A stretch of 64,000 nucleotides of DNA from Blastocatellia bacterium (GTDB taxonomy: Bacteria > Acidobacteriota > Blastocatellia > UBA7656 > JADIYM01): contig JAJTWZ010000003.1 of assembly GCA_021463145.1 (NCBI GenBank), forward strand, positions 123,321 to 187,320, written 5' to 3'. Positions 1-9,025 of the stretch are shown here, in pieces. Under the pieces are notes generated by a model, which was not told where the DNA came from, did no database searches, and saw only the letters and a program-made list of their open reading frames with translations. Every line of letters begins with the position of its first letter. Position 1 is the first letter of the stretch. The position numbers and the translations under genes are program-made.

Positions 1-701
1 AGCCCCGGCATTGCCTGGAACTGCGATACCAGCCAGTCGCGGGCATTGAGTATTCCGGAACCACGGGTCCAGCGGTTGAAGCCAGTGAGTGTCTGGTTGT
101 CCGCATACCACCTCGGACCGTTCACGGCGTCTACCATCCCCTGAATTGCCGCATTGAACTGCGCGGACTCGACTGCCCTGCTGTTGGCCGCCTGGTGCGA
201 AAGCTGGATGTTCGCCTGGAAGGGGCGGATCGACGCGTGGCCGCGGCATCCCTCCTCCTCATCGCCGGAGTGAAGATCCTCGAGCGCAGCGGCCTGTGCC
301 GGTGTCGCCCGAATCACACTGATGCTTCCGTCCGTCACGAGAATCCTGGAGCCGACGGTCTCGATCGCATTCGCCGGTATACGGTTGGTGAAGAAAAGCT
401 CTTCCGGCGAAGGGACGCCGTCGAGGAGCCGGTACTCGAATCTGCCGTCGAGCAATGTCGCGAGAGCAGATCGTTCGCCGGCAACGAGCATGTGCTTGTC
501 CACCTCGACCCACCAGGACACGGCCAGGCTCGACGTGATTGCATTCCAACGGTCGAATCCGATCCTGTCGATCGTCACGACCGCCAGAGTATCAACACGT
601 TCGGTCCGCTTCCGGACGGGAGCCGGAACAGCGAAAGTCATAGGCGCAAGCAAGGCGCACAGCGCCGTGACCGTCAGAATGGAGCGGCAAACTCTGATCA
701 T
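1..701 (-). CDS. M28-family metallopeptidase-like exported protein, C-terminus cut by window edge
   Basis: The minus strand is open from ATG at 701 to the window edge, giving 233 N-terminal residues. A signal peptide (MIRVCRSILTVTALCALLAP, then MTFA) precedes about 130 residues that look like the lead domain of secreted aminopeptidases. The visible end contains WYADNQTLTGFNRWTRGSG followed by ILNARDWLVSQFQAMPG, which resembles the stretch just before the catalytic domain of M28 (Zn-dependent aminopeptidase-like) proteins, so the enzyme proper would lie to the left of base 1. A GGGGGA ribosome site lies 4-9 bases upstream, and a good sigma70 promoter precedes it. The family call rests on this pre-catalytic motif only; no zinc ligands are visible. 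Confidence 0.6.
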   Translation of the reverse strand, partial: MIRVCRSILTVTALCALLAPMTFAVPAPVRKRTERVDTLAVVTIDRIGFDRWNAITSSLAVSWWVEVDKHMLVAGERSALATLLDGRFEYRLLDGVPSPEELFFTNRIPANAIETVGSRILVTDGSISVIRATPAQAAALEDLHSGDEEEGCRGHASIRPFQANIQLSHQAANSRAVESAQFNAAIQGMVDAVNGPRWYADNQTLTGFNRWTRGSGILNARDWLVSQFQAMPG

Positions 702-744
702 TGAAGTCCCCCGAAGTTCCGATGAACTGATTGGTATGCCGGCA

Positions 745-773
745 ATTCTACGGGCCGTTACGCTGAAGCTCAA
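745..773 (-). promoter_or_regulatory. sigma70-type promoter of the M28-like gene
   Basis: On the minus strand TTGAGC (768-773) and TAGAAT (745-750) are separated by exactly 17 bases. The predicted transcript would start about 35-45 bases before the ATG at 701 and include its ribosome site. Confidence 0.55.
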
Positions 774-894
774 GCGCGGCCCCCAGCCACGTTGACGATC
801 CAGGCCCGATCGCTGACAATTCCCCGGTTGGTCCCCACTTTCCAGGCGTAAGCACCCCACAACCTTTCCGTCCGCCCCCGGATTGGAGACGCAC

Positions 895-3792
895 ATGCTC
901 ACTCACCCGTCGCCCCGACGTGCACCTCGGCCTTTTGTCGCGAAGCTCCTCTTCGCCACCCTGATCGCTTCATTCGTGATCGTCGCACTGCCACCGGTCA
1001 GGGGCTCGGCCGAGACGATGGTCGTCCCTGCGATCCTGTTCTGCACGCAGGCGCCTTTCGGCGCCGACTTCACGAGCACGAACGCCACGTTCGGAAACCA
1101 CGAGGCCAACACAGGCTCGACACCCCGCGGCGGGGATCTCTGGATTCGATATGCGGACGGGACGTTGCGCAACCTGACCCAGCAGGCGGGTCTCGGGACG
1201 GCTCCACTTCAGGATATCGCCGTCCGCGAGCCTTCGGTTCACTGGGATGGTACCAAAGCGCTCGTTTCGATCGTCATCGGCGGTACGACGAAGGATGATT
1301 ACGCGCCGGTCTACTGGCAGATATACGAGGTTACCGGCATCGGCCAGGGACAGACCGTGTCCTTCCGCAAGATCGCTCAGCCTGCCAATTACAACAACGT
1401 TTCGCCGATCTACGGTACGAACGACCGAATCCTGTTCACATCGGATCGGCCAAGGAACGGCAAGCGCTCGAGCTATCCGCAACTGGACGAGTACGAGTCG
1501 CAACCGACGAACACCGGAATCTGGTCGATGAACCCGGACGGCACCGACCTGCGGCTCCTCGATCACGCGATCTCGGGCGCGTTCACTCCGATCGTCGCAA
1601 GCGACGGCCGCATCATCTTTACGCGGTGGGACCATCTGCAGCGCGACCAGCAGAACGACGAAGGCACGAACGACTATGGCGCGTTCAACTACGCTTCCGA
1701 GTCCTCGACTCTGAACACCGGCAGTACTGCCGAGATCTATCCCGAACTGCGCACAATGCCGAGTTCGGCATACGAGCACGGACACACGATCAACCAGTTC
1801 TTCCCCTGGCAGGTGAACGAGGACGGATCGGCGCTGGAGACGCTCAATCACGTAGGCCGGCACGAATTGCTCAGCTATTTCGACTCGGCCAATGACGACC
1901 TGCCCGAGTTCATCGCTCCCGAGAATCGGCGCACCGCGACCAACACGTTCCACTTCAAGGAGGATCCGCTCGTTCCGGGCCGCTACTACGCGACCCGAGC
2001 GCCCGAATTCGGTACTCACGCGGCGGGCCAGATCGTGGCCATCAACGGCGGCGAGTCCGTCAATCCCGACAACATGCAGTTCGACTACATCACGGATCCG
2101 AATACGGCGAATCCGATTCCCGACGGCCAGACGCCGCCGGCGAATTACGCCGGGCACTTCCGAAACCCGACACCGCTCACGGACGGAACCCTGATTGCCA
2201 TCCGAACGACAGCCGCCTACGACGACAACCAGCTTGGATCGCCGCTGTCGTCGATCTACGACTTCCATCTGGTTCGACTGACTCCAGGCGCGCCGTATTA
2301 CACACCCGGGACGAAGCTTCTCGCCGCGCCGATAACCAAGACGATCAGCTACTGGGACAACTACACGTACTCGCAGCTTTCTTACAGCGGACCGCTCTGG
2401 GAACTCGATCCGGTGGAAGTGCGCTCCAGGACCAGACCGGCGGTGCACCAGAACCCGCTTCCTTCGATCGAGAACCAGATCCTGCTGGACGAACTTGGTG
2501 GTCAGATCGGCGCCGACAGGCTCCGGTCATGGCTTACAGCGCATCGTGTCGCGCTGATCACGTCGCGAAACGTCACACGCCGCGCCGACCGGCAGCAGCC
2601 GTTCAACCTCAGGATAGCGGGGGGCGGTACTCAGACCGCGCTTCCAGGATCGTCGGTCACCGACCTGCTCTATGCCCAGTTCTTCCAGGGAGACCTGGTT
2701 CGCGGCTACACGGTGATCAATGAAGGTGGTCGCCGGCCAATCGGTCAGGTGATGCACGAAGGGCGAAACCCGGCCCTGACCAATGCGCCGGCGGGCAGCA
2801 CACAACTCGGCCTCGACGGAAGCATGGCGGCAATCGTGCCGGCAAGGCGGGCGTTATCGTGGCAGCTCACCACGCCCGCTGGTGTTCCTGTCATTCGGGA
2901 ACGCTACTGGCTGACGTTTGCAGCCGGCGAAATCCGATCCTGCTCGAACTGCCACGGCATCAATTCGACCGACACTGTTCTCAATCAGCCGGCGCCGACG
3001 AATCCCCCTCAGGCGTTCCGGGATCTTGTTCGATGGTGGCGCGACAATTCGGCCGGCGGCACGGTCGGCGACACGGTGGGCGTGTTCTCACCCTCTTCGT
3101 CGGCGTTTTTCCTTCGCAATTCTCACGCAGGGGGCGGCGCGGATCTTGCCTTCGGATTCGGTCCCGCCAACTCCGGCTGGACTCCACTGTCCGGCGACTG
3201 GAATGGAGACGGTTACGACACTCCAGGCTTCTACGTCCCGTCAACGGGCACGTTCTTTCTGAAAAACACCTCTGCTCCTGGACCGGCCGACATCGTGTTT
3301 TCGTTCGGCGCCGGGAATGCCGGGTACATTCCGGTTGCCGGCGACTGGGACAACGACGGGCGCGATACGATCGGTATCTATCAACCTGCGACCGGAACTT
3401 TCTTCCTTCGCAATCTGAACCTGCCAGGCGGCGCCGACGTCGTTTTCGGCTACGGGCCGGCGGGCGCCTTCCCTCTCGCCGGCGACTGGGATGGAGACGG
3501 CGAAGACTCGGTTGGCATTTACATTTCGGCGACCGGTGCGTTCTTCCTTCGCAACTCGACCACACCCGGTAACGCCGATGTCGTGTTCACATTCGGTCCG
3601 GGTGGCGCTGGATGGACACCGATCGCCGGCGATTGGAATGCGGACGCGGTGGATTCCGTCGGCATATACCTGGGGACGTCGGGAACTTTCTTCCTCCGAA
3701 ACGCTCTCTCGAGCGGGGCCGCCGACAACGCCTTTTCATTCGGGCCTGGATCTGGTGTCCTGCCAATTCGCGGCAACTGGAATGGCGCCTAG
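895..3792 (+). CDS. large secreted beta-propeller/c-type haem protein with FG-GAP-like C-terminal repeats
   Basis: 965 residues. ATG at 895 is preferred over an upstream TTG (883) because GGAG sits 6 bases before it. A signal peptide ends near GSAETM. Residues about 60-500 contain TolB/PD40-like propeller blades (IWSMNPDGTDLRLL; GRIIFTRWDHLQRD), the pattern seen in the middle region of hydrazine-synthase-alpha-like proteins. A single c-type haem motif CSNCH lies at residues 683-687. From about residue 725 there are five repeats of roughly 46 residues, each with GDWNGDG or similar and FFLRN, resembling Ca-binding FG-GAP/VCBS repeats. It is likely extracellular or periplasmic. Substrate and redox partner are unknown. 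The gene stands alone, divergent from the peptidase. Confidence 0.75.
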   Translation: MLTHPSPRRAPRPFVAKLLFATLIASFVIVALPPVRGSAETMVVPAILFCTQAPFGADFTSTNATFGNHEANTGSTPRGGDLWIRYADGTLRNLTQQAGLGTAPLQDIAVREPSVHWDGTKALVSIVIGGTTKDDYAPVYWQIYEVTGIGQGQTVSFRKIAQPANYNNVSPIYGTNDRILFTSDRPRNGKRSSYPQLDEYESQPTNTGIWSMNPDGTDLRLLDHAISGAFTPIVASDGRIIFTRWDHLQRDQQNDEGTNDYGAFNYASESSTLNTGSTAEIYPELRTMPSSAYEHGHTINQFFPWQVNEDGSALETLNHVGRHELLSYFDSANDDLPEFIAPENRRTATNTFHFKEDPLVPGRYYATRAPEFGTHAAGQIVAINGGESVNPDNMQFDYITDPNTANPIPDGQTPPANYAGHFRNPTPLTDGTLIAIRTTAAYDDNQLGSPLSSIYDFHLVRLTPGAPYYTPGTKLLAAPITKTISYWDNYTYSQLSYSGPLWELDPVEVRSRTRPAVHQNPLPSIENQILLDELGGQIGADRLRSWLTAHRVALITSRNVTRRADRQQPFNLRIAGGGTQTALPGSSVTDLLYAQFFQGDLVRGYTVINEGGRRPIGQVMHEGRNPALTNAPAGSTQLGLDGSMAAIVPARRALSWQLTTPAGVPVIRERYWLTFAAGEIRSCSNCHGINSTDTVLNQPAPTNPPQAFRDLVRWWRDNSAGGTVGDTVGVFSPSSSAFFLRNSHAGGGADLAFGFGPANSGWTPLSGDWNGDGYDTPGFYVPSTGTFFLKNTSAPGPADIVFSFGAGNAGYIPVAGDWDNDGRDTIGIYQPATGTFFLRNLNLPGGADVVFGYGPAGAFPLAGDWDGDGEDSVGIYISATGAFFLRNSTTPGNADVVFTFGPGGAGWTPIAGDWNADAVDSVGIYLGTSGTFFLRNALSSGAADNAFSFGPGSGVLPIRGNWNGA

Positions 3793-3955
3793 ACCGCCGT
3801 TCCAATAGCGAGGCGAGCGGACTGCGGCGCTCCGAAGGCGATTGTATCGCGCTCCGGGCGCCGCCAGCCCGCACGATGAAGCGCTTACTCGGCTTGAACC
3901 TGCTGTGAACAAAGAGCTTTCCGCGACACGCTCGCGCGGTTCCGAAACCGTCTGA

Positions 3956-3961
3956 TAGACT
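3956..3961 (+). promoter_or_regulatory. extended -10 element of the aminotransferase gene
   Basis: TGATAGACT provides an extended -10 (TGn plus TAGACT) 40 bases before the start codon. No convincing -35 hexamer is visible 17 bases upstream. Confidence 0.35.
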
Positions 3962-4000
3962 CGGCACCCTGCGCGATTTCGACCCGTGGAGGACTCTTTC

Positions 4001-5152
4001 ATGACCGCGCCAGCCAAGCCCGATATCCGAATGATCGCCCGACTTGTTGCCCCCGAGGGCAATCTCGTGCAGGGTCAATCCGAGTTGCCGCTTCCACCGG
4101 CGCTGGCTCGCGCCGCGGCCGAGGCTATTTCCGGCGGACAGAACCACTACACGTTCTTCGAAGGCGTACCGCAGCTTCGGACGGTTCTCGCTGAGAAGGT
4201 GCTGGCGCACAACGGGATCACGGTTGACGCGACGGCCTCGCCGGTCGAGGTGATGATCACGCCTGGCGCGACGGGCGCACTGGTTTCGGCCGCAAACGCA
4301 TTCCTCAAGGGTCAGTCCGCGTTGTTGTTCGAGCCCTATTACCCATATCACCAGCGCATTCTCGAGTCTGCGGGCGCCCGAGCCGAAATTTTCCCGCTCC
4401 GCGGCGACCGGCTCGAGATCGATCCGGACGAGTTCCGCACCCGGTGCCGGGTAGCCGCGCGACGCGTAGATCATCCGCTCAAGGCCATCGTCGTCTGCTC
4501 GCCGTCGAACCCTACCGGCAAGTCGATGACCGCAGCAGAGCTGGAGCTCGTCGCGAGCGTCTGTCAGGAACTCGACCTGATCTGCATCAGCGACGAGGTC
4601 TACGAACATTTCGTGGTCAATCCGGAAGATCACATCTCGATCGCCACCCTTCCGGGGATGTTCGAACGGACCGTCACGTGCAACTCCTTTTCGAAGTCGT
4701 GGCGCATCTCGGGTTGGCGGCTCGGTTATGCGTTCGGGTACGGCCCTCTGGTCAGCCGGCTGCACGGACCTGGAAACGTCTTCTATGTGTGCGCGCCGAC
4801 TCCTCTGCAGTTCGCGCTTTCCCAGGTGCTGATGGCCGAGCCGGCGTACTACGACGCCCAGCGGCTCGAATTCCGCTCCAAGCGCGAGCGCGCCACGGCG
4901 ACGCTGGAGCGTCTGGGTTTCCAGATCTACCCTTCGGCCTCTTCGTTCTACCTGTGGGTTCGCATCCCGCCTGGCTTCAGTGACGCGATGCAGCTCAATG
5001 CGCAACTCCTCGAGCGAGAGGGAGTGGCTGGAGTCCCGGGAAGCGCGTTTGCCGACGATCCTGCGTGGAACCAGTGGATGCGCCTCTGCATCGCGCGAGA
5101 AGACGCCTTGCTCGACGGAGCGCTTGCACGTATAGAGCGCGCACTCGCCTGA
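4001..5152 (+). CDS. pyridoxal-phosphate aminotransferase, class I/II (fold type I)
   Basis: 383 residues. ATG at 4001 is preferred over GTG at 3986 because GGAGG (3988-3992) lies 8 bases before it. It carries class I/II aminotransferase signatures: TPGATGALVSAANAF (phosphate-binding turn), CSPSNPTGKSM (substrate and cofactor region), SDEVYEHFV, and SFSKSWRISGWRLGY with K232 as the predicted Schiff-base lysine. Length is typical. It resembles aspartate/aromatic aminotransferases, but the amino acid substrate cannot be assigned from sequence. The next gene starts 39 bases downstream on the same strand, so it may be transcribed with the two unknown genes that follow. Confidence 0.85.
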   Translation: MTAPAKPDIRMIARLVAPEGNLVQGQSELPLPPALARAAAEAISGGQNHYTFFEGVPQLRTVLAEKVLAHNGITVDATASPVEVMITPGATGALVSAANAFLKGQSALLFEPYYPYHQRILESAGARAEIFPLRGDRLEIDPDEFRTRCRVAARRVDHPLKAIVVCSPSNPTGKSMTAAELELVASVCQELDLICISDEVYEHFVVNPEDHISIATLPGMFERTVTCNSFSKSWRISGWRLGYAFGYGPLVSRLHGPGNVFYVCAPTPLQFALSQVLMAEPAYYDAQRLEFRSKRERATATLERLGFQIYPSASSFYLWVRIPPGFSDAMQLNAQLLEREGVAGVPGSAFADDPAWNQWMRLCIAREDALLDGALARIERALA

Positions 5153-5191
5153 AACGCGCTCGCCGGCACTTCGAAACATCAGGAGACCCCT

Positions 5192-5755
5192 ATGTCTGCC
5201 GAGGAACTCGAGAAAGTATTCGTCTCGCTCGTTGACGCCAGCTGGAAGAAGTACAACGAGCGCCAGCAGAACACCCACATGGATGAGCTGCTGCTCGGGT
5301 CGGTGATCGCGTCCACCGTCGAGCAGGGCTATTCGCTCATCGACTTGAATTCCGACGGTGTGAACCATTTCCTCCGGTTCGAGCATCTGCCTTCGAAGAC
5401 TCGCCTCATCTTTCAGCTCACGAACCAGAGCGAAGACCTGGTAACGGCGAAAGTGATCGGCCGGCAGGCTCGCGTCGTGATCGGGTATGGACAGATGGTC
5501 CAGAACCCGGGAGCGATCTGGCAGGCGCTCAAGTCGGAATTCAAGAGTGGATTCCTGGATGCGGCCGAGCCTGGGGTGATCACGTGCGACGCAGATCTTG
5601 CAAGCGGATACATCTACGTGCAGGTACCTCTGATCATCGACCTCGACACCTACTTCTCGGCCGGCTACGAGGTGAACTACCCGCTGCTCCAACAGCACAT
5701 CGGCGCAACGGTCCATTCGCTTTCGAAGTACCTGCGCGGCCGTCTGGGCGCCTGA
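5192..5755 (+). CDS. conserved-looking unknown protein, first of a tandem pair
   Basis: 187 residues, no signal peptide and no membrane segment, so probably cytoplasmic. A GGAG ribosome site lies upstream of ATG 5192. I do not recognise the family. The layout (N-terminal helix, a beta-rich middle with RLIFQLTNQ and ARVVIGYGQMV, then VPLIIDLDTYFSAGYEVNYP and a C-terminal helix) matches that of the next gene, which also has an IDxDxY element followed by a long helix. The two are plausibly diverged paralogues. A regulatory or chaperone-like role is only a guess. Confidence 0.7.
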   Translation: MSAEELEKVFVSLVDASWKKYNERQQNTHMDELLLGSVIASTVEQGYSLIDLNSDGVNHFLRFEHLPSKTRLIFQLTNQSEDLVTAKVIGRQARVVIGYGQMVQNPGAIWQALKSEFKSGFLDAAEPGVITCDADLASGYIYVQVPLIIDLDTYFSAGYEVNYPLLQQHIGATVHSLSKYLRGRLGA

Positions 5756-5768
5756 CCGGAGGATTCCA

Positions 5769-6299
5769 ATGCTGTCGTTTCTGAATCAGTTCAAACACGG
5801 TCAGGAGATGCGCGAGAGCAAGGACGAGATCCTCGTCGGCGAGCTCGTGCGGGCAATGGCGCGGCTGAAGAGCCCGGCAATCGGGTTCGTGGCGAATTCC
5901 GGCGCCCAGATGGTCAGGTTCAAACCGCTTGGCGATCCGATCCTCCACTCGATCGTGATCATCGTCGATCGCAAGACCGGGGGTTCGATGATCCAGCAGG
6001 CCGTAATCGGGTCGAAGGCCACGATCCAGGTGCAGGCCGAGGTCAAGAACTACCTGTCCGACCCGGACGACCTGGTGGCGATGTATCGCACCGACCTCGC
6101 CAACATTTTCAAGATGCCGATGCTGGGCGACGTGAAGCTGGACCACCAGATGAATTCGGTCTTCGCGACGAAGCGCGTGATGATCGACATCGACGACTAC
6201 ATCCTCAAGGGCGAGGAAAGCATCGGCCGGATGACTCAGCTCATCACGGCCATCGTCGGTGAACTGAAACAAAAGCTCACGCAGTACAAAAAGTCTTAG
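5769..6299 (+). CDS. unknown protein, second of a tandem pair
   Basis: 176 residues, starting 13 bases after the previous stop with GGAGG just upstream (CCGGAGGATTCCAATG). Soluble and without recognised domains. It contains MVRFKPLGDPILHSIVIIVD, then VMIDIDDYILKGEESIGRM and a basic C-terminal helix (ELKQKLTQYKKS). The order of secondary-structure elements and the IDxDxY motif match the preceding protein, suggesting duplication. It is probably co-transcribed with it and perhaps with the aminotransferase. It is convergent with the glycosyltransferase gene pair that follows. Confidence 0.7.
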   Translation: MLSFLNQFKHGQEMRESKDEILVGELVRAMARLKSPAIGFVANSGAQMVRFKPLGDPILHSIVIIVDRKTGGSMIQQAVIGSKATIQVQAEVKNYLSDPDDLVAMYRTDLANIFKMPMLGDVKLDHQMNSVFATKRVMIDIDDYILKGEESIGRMTQLITAIVGELKQKLTQYKKS

Positions 6300-6348
6300 C
6301 CGCTATGGGCAGCGCGGGTTCGCGTTGTCCCAGGCGTCCGATGCGCGC

Positions 6349-6624
6349 TCATTCGTCCAGATCGATGACCTGATCCGGCTCGTCCAGCGTGAAATAACGG
6401 TCGAACACCTCTGCCGTTCGATCCAGTTCGAATCCCTGGTAGTCGAATTCCGAGTCGAGAAAGCGCTCTTTCACCTGACGCTGGAAATCGGCGACACCCT
6501 GGGCGAATCCGCCCTGAGCCAAGGTGACTACGATCCGTTCGACCGAGTCCTCCGGCATCCCGAGCATTGCCGCGTAGGCGGGCTTCCACGTGACAATGTA
6601 GATGGCCTTATCCGTGGTAGCCAA
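6349..6624 (-). CDS. small unknown acidic protein downstream of a glycosyltransferase
   Basis: 91 residues if it starts at TTG 6624, where GGAAG sits 7 bases upstream; the frame upstream of that is only a shadow of the glycosyltransferase. Sequence from there is protein-like (KAIYIVTWKPAYAAMLG, FQRQVKERFLDSEFDYQGF, then a very acidic tail LDEPDQVIDLDE). The start overlaps the glycosyltransferase stop by 17 bases, which suggests translational coupling. ATG 6576 is an alternative start that would lose the conserved-looking first strand. Function unknown. Confidence 0.55.
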   Translation of the reverse strand: MATTDKAIYIVTWKPAYAAMLGMPEDSVERIVVTLAQGGFAQGVADFQRQVKERFLDSEFDYQGFELDRTAEVFDRYFTLDEPDQVIDLDE

Positions 6625-7669
6625 CGTAGTACTTCCGCGCCACGCGCTGCTCGAACTTGGTGGACTGACGCAGCTTGACGTAGTCGCCAAGGACTCGTTT
6701 CTCTGCGTTCGTCGCCAATCCGCGGAGATGATCGTCTCCGATGTGTGAAAGGAACGGAACGAGATCGGCGCCACGCTCGGGCACGATGATCTCGCGGCCG
6801 GGCTCGAAAACGTCTGACAGTCCCGGACAATCGATCACGGCGCACGCCGCTCCGCACGCTGCCGGTTCGAGGACCTCGTATGGCAGGGCGTAATCGATGG
6901 CGTGTTGTCCGGGCGGCACCAGAACGATGCGCGCAGAAGAGTAGATGTCCGCTCGCAACTGGGCGCTACCGGCAAGCATGAGATCCACGTTGCCGGGCCA
7001 ACTCTCGATCCCATCCCATCCATCGCCGAACACGATGAACCGGTGCGACGGCAGCGCGCGCGCCGCGACGAGAAGGTAGTTCTCGAGAACCGCCTCGGAT
7101 GCCGCGTATCTGTCGGCCACGAGTGCCAGATCGCACGAAAGGTCGTCCTCGGGCGACCGGGGGTGAAAAATCGCGGTGTCGATCGACTCGTAGAGCGTCA
7201 CGGCTTCCTGCGCACCATAACGCTCGGCGTACGGCTGGATCGCGGGCCCGCCTGCAATCGAGAATACGAGGTCGAATGCCGGGATCTGATCCTTCCGCAA
7301 CCACGGCGCGGCGCCGGTAGCGTCGAGACCTTGAAGCGTGATCCACGGATCCAGGTCGTAAAAGACCCGCGCGGGGACCGGCTGATCGAATAGCCACTCG
7401 ACGGCTTCGACGCCGGCGCCGAAGCCGGAAAGCACGACGTATGCGCTCGCGTCCGCCAACTCTCGTTCGACCGACTCGCGGGCGGCCGTCCACACGCCAT
7501 ACCTCGAATCCGTCGCGAACGGAAGCACGACGGCGTCGTCACCTTCCGGCTGCACGAATACGATCTGATGTCCCCGGTCGGCGATACCTTCGAGCAGAGT
7601 GTAGAGTATGCGGGTCCGATGGTCCGAGGAGGTCCGCGTCAGCTTGGAACCGAAGAAGACGAATTTCAT
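6608..7669 (-). CDS. CgeB-like glycosyltransferase
   Basis: 353 residues. The N-terminus MKFVFFGSKLTRTSSDHRTR is typical of a GT-B fold. Residues about 100-190 (VFYDLDPWITLQG; FDLVFSIAGGPAIQPYAERYG) match the DUF3880/CgeB pattern, and the C-terminal half has the glycosyltransferase group 1-like segment (YSSARIVLVPPGQ; LPYEVLEPAACGAACAVID; GREIIVPERG) that binds the nucleotide sugar. It probably transfers a sugar to a surface or spore-coat-like glycan or to a protein. Donor and acceptor are unknown. The downstream small gene overlaps its end. Confidence 0.75.
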   Translation of the reverse strand: MKFVFFGSKLTRTSSDHRTRILYTLLEGIADRGHQIVFVQPEGDDAVVLPFATDSRYGVWTAARESVERELADASAYVVLSGFGAGVEAVEWLFDQPVPARVFYDLDPWITLQGLDATGAAPWLRKDQIPAFDLVFSIAGGPAIQPYAERYGAQEAVTLYESIDTAIFHPRSPEDDLSCDLALVADRYAASEAVLENYLLVAARALPSHRFIVFGDGWDGIESWPGNVDLMLAGSAQLRADIYSSARIVLVPPGQHAIDYALPYEVLEPAACGAACAVIDCPGLSDVFEPGREIIVPERGADLVPFLSHIGDDHLRGLATNAEKRVLGDYVKLRQSTKFEQRVARKYYVGYHG

Positions 7670-7800
7670 GTCGCACGCAATCCGATATCAGGGATGAAAG
7701 ACACCGCAGGTTATCGCCGATTCGAGGTCGGCGCAACGTCGGGCATCGGAGCGGCTCCGGACGGGCCGGCCTTGGGATTCATCTGCGGCGAGAGGATGCC

Positions 7801-8958
7801 ATGACGAGAAGCGAGGCAGCTGCAATCGACTGGAATGCCGAGTTCGAAGAGCGCGCCAGCCTGATGATCGGCGACTTGAGGTCGCTAGTGGAGCTCGAAT
7901 CGCCTTCGCGCGATCCGGAAGCTATCCGGCCCGTGGCCCTGGCGGTGTCGAAGATGCTTGCTGCCTCGGGCGCGTCGGTCGATATCGTCGAAGAACATGC
8001 GAACGGACCGAACATAGTTGCGAAATTCGGCAAGGGCGAGCGCCCGGTCCTGATTCTCGGCCACCTGGACACGGTCTGGAAGCGAGGCACGCTCGCATCG
8101 ATGCCCTGGCGGATCGAAGACGGTCGCGCCTACGGGCCAGGTGTTCTCGACATGAAGTCGGGCCTGGTAATCGTAGCGGAAGCACTCAACGGTCTCCGCC
8201 GGCACGACATTGCAGTTCCAGTGACAGTCGTTTTCAACTGTGACGAGGAGATCGGGAGCGAATCGACGCGATCTCTCGTCGCTGAGCAGGCGCAAAATGC
8301 TCGCGCTGCCCTCGTTTTCGAGCCCGCAATAACAGGCGGCGCGGCGAAGACCTCGCGCTCTGGAATAGCGGCATATCGAATCCACGTTCGCGGGCGGGCC
8401 TCACACGCAGGTGTGGATCCCGAAAAAGGCGTGAGCGCGATCCTCGAGGCCGCCCGGATAGTCGTCGAGCTTCACGCAATGAACGACCTGTCGTCCGGTC
8501 TTTCGGTCAACGCGGGAATCATCGAGGGAGGCACTCGCGCAAACGTCGTCGCAGCGGAAGCACGCATGGATGTCGACGTTCGTTTCAGGACTAGCGACCA
8601 GGCAATCCGTATCGTTGACGCCATCTCGGGACTCGCGGGGGCTCGTGGAGGGGCGCTCGTGACAGTAGCGGGAGGGATCGATCGACCTCCGTTCGAAGCG
8701 ACACCGGAAAGCCTCGAACTGTTTGCTCGTGCCGCGGCCGCAGCGCGCGAATCCGGATTCGAACTTGGTCGCGGTCACGTCGGTGGCGTCAGTGACGGCA
8801 ACTTCACGGCGGCGCTGGGAATTCCGACGCTCGACGGCCTGGGACCGGACGGTGCGGGAGCACACGCGGATCACGAGCACATAGTGATCGCCGACCTCTC
8901 CCGCCGAGCCGCTATGCTCACAAGACTGCTGATCGACATCGGCGGGGACCGACAATGA
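7801..8958 (+). CDS. M20-family metallopeptidase (glutamate carboxypeptidase/ArgE-DapE type)
   Basis: 385 residues. ATG 7801 is preceded by GAGAGG; the open frame further upstream lies antisense to the glycosyltransferase and is not coding. Zinc and catalytic residues of M20 are visible: H88 in GHLDTVW, D117 in GPGVLDMKSG (the bridging Asp), the E149-E150 pair in CDEEIGSE, E in VFEPA, and the C-terminal His in GAHADHEH. The dimerisation lid (SGIAAYRIHVRGRASHAG) lies between. It is closest in layout to carboxypeptidase G2-like enzymes that remove a C-terminal glutamate or hydrolyse N-acyl amino acids. No signal peptide is seen, so it should be cytoplasmic. Confidence 0.88.
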   Translation: MTRSEAAAIDWNAEFEERASLMIGDLRSLVELESPSRDPEAIRPVALAVSKMLAASGASVDIVEEHANGPNIVAKFGKGERPVLILGHLDTVWKRGTLASMPWRIEDGRAYGPGVLDMKSGLVIVAEALNGLRRHDIAVPVTVVFNCDEEIGSESTRSLVAEQAQNARAALVFEPAITGGAAKTSRSGIAAYRIHVRGRASHAGVDPEKGVSAILEAARIVVELHAMNDLSSGLSVNAGIIEGGTRANVVAAEARMDVDVRFRTSDQAIRIVDAISGLAGARGGALVTVAGGIDRPPFEATPESLELFARAAAAARESGFELGRGHVGGVSDGNFTAALGIPTLDGLGPDGAGAHADHEHIVIADLSRRAAMLTRLLIDIGGDRQ

Positions 8959-9025
8959 GGGCATACGGCCTGCGAGGCGCATCGCTGGTAAGCCCGCTAA
9001 TGTACGGGAGTAGGATTGCCGATAG

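Noticed and set aside
970..2448. Minus-strand open frame of 492 codons
   Set aside because: Antisense to the haem/propeller gene, no ribosome site, Arg/Val-rich shadow composition.
3587..5716. Minus-strand open frame of 709 codons
   Set aside because: It runs antisense to the propeller protein end, the aminotransferase and an unknown gene. Composition is Arg/Glu-rich without domains, typical of shadow frames in GC-rich genes.
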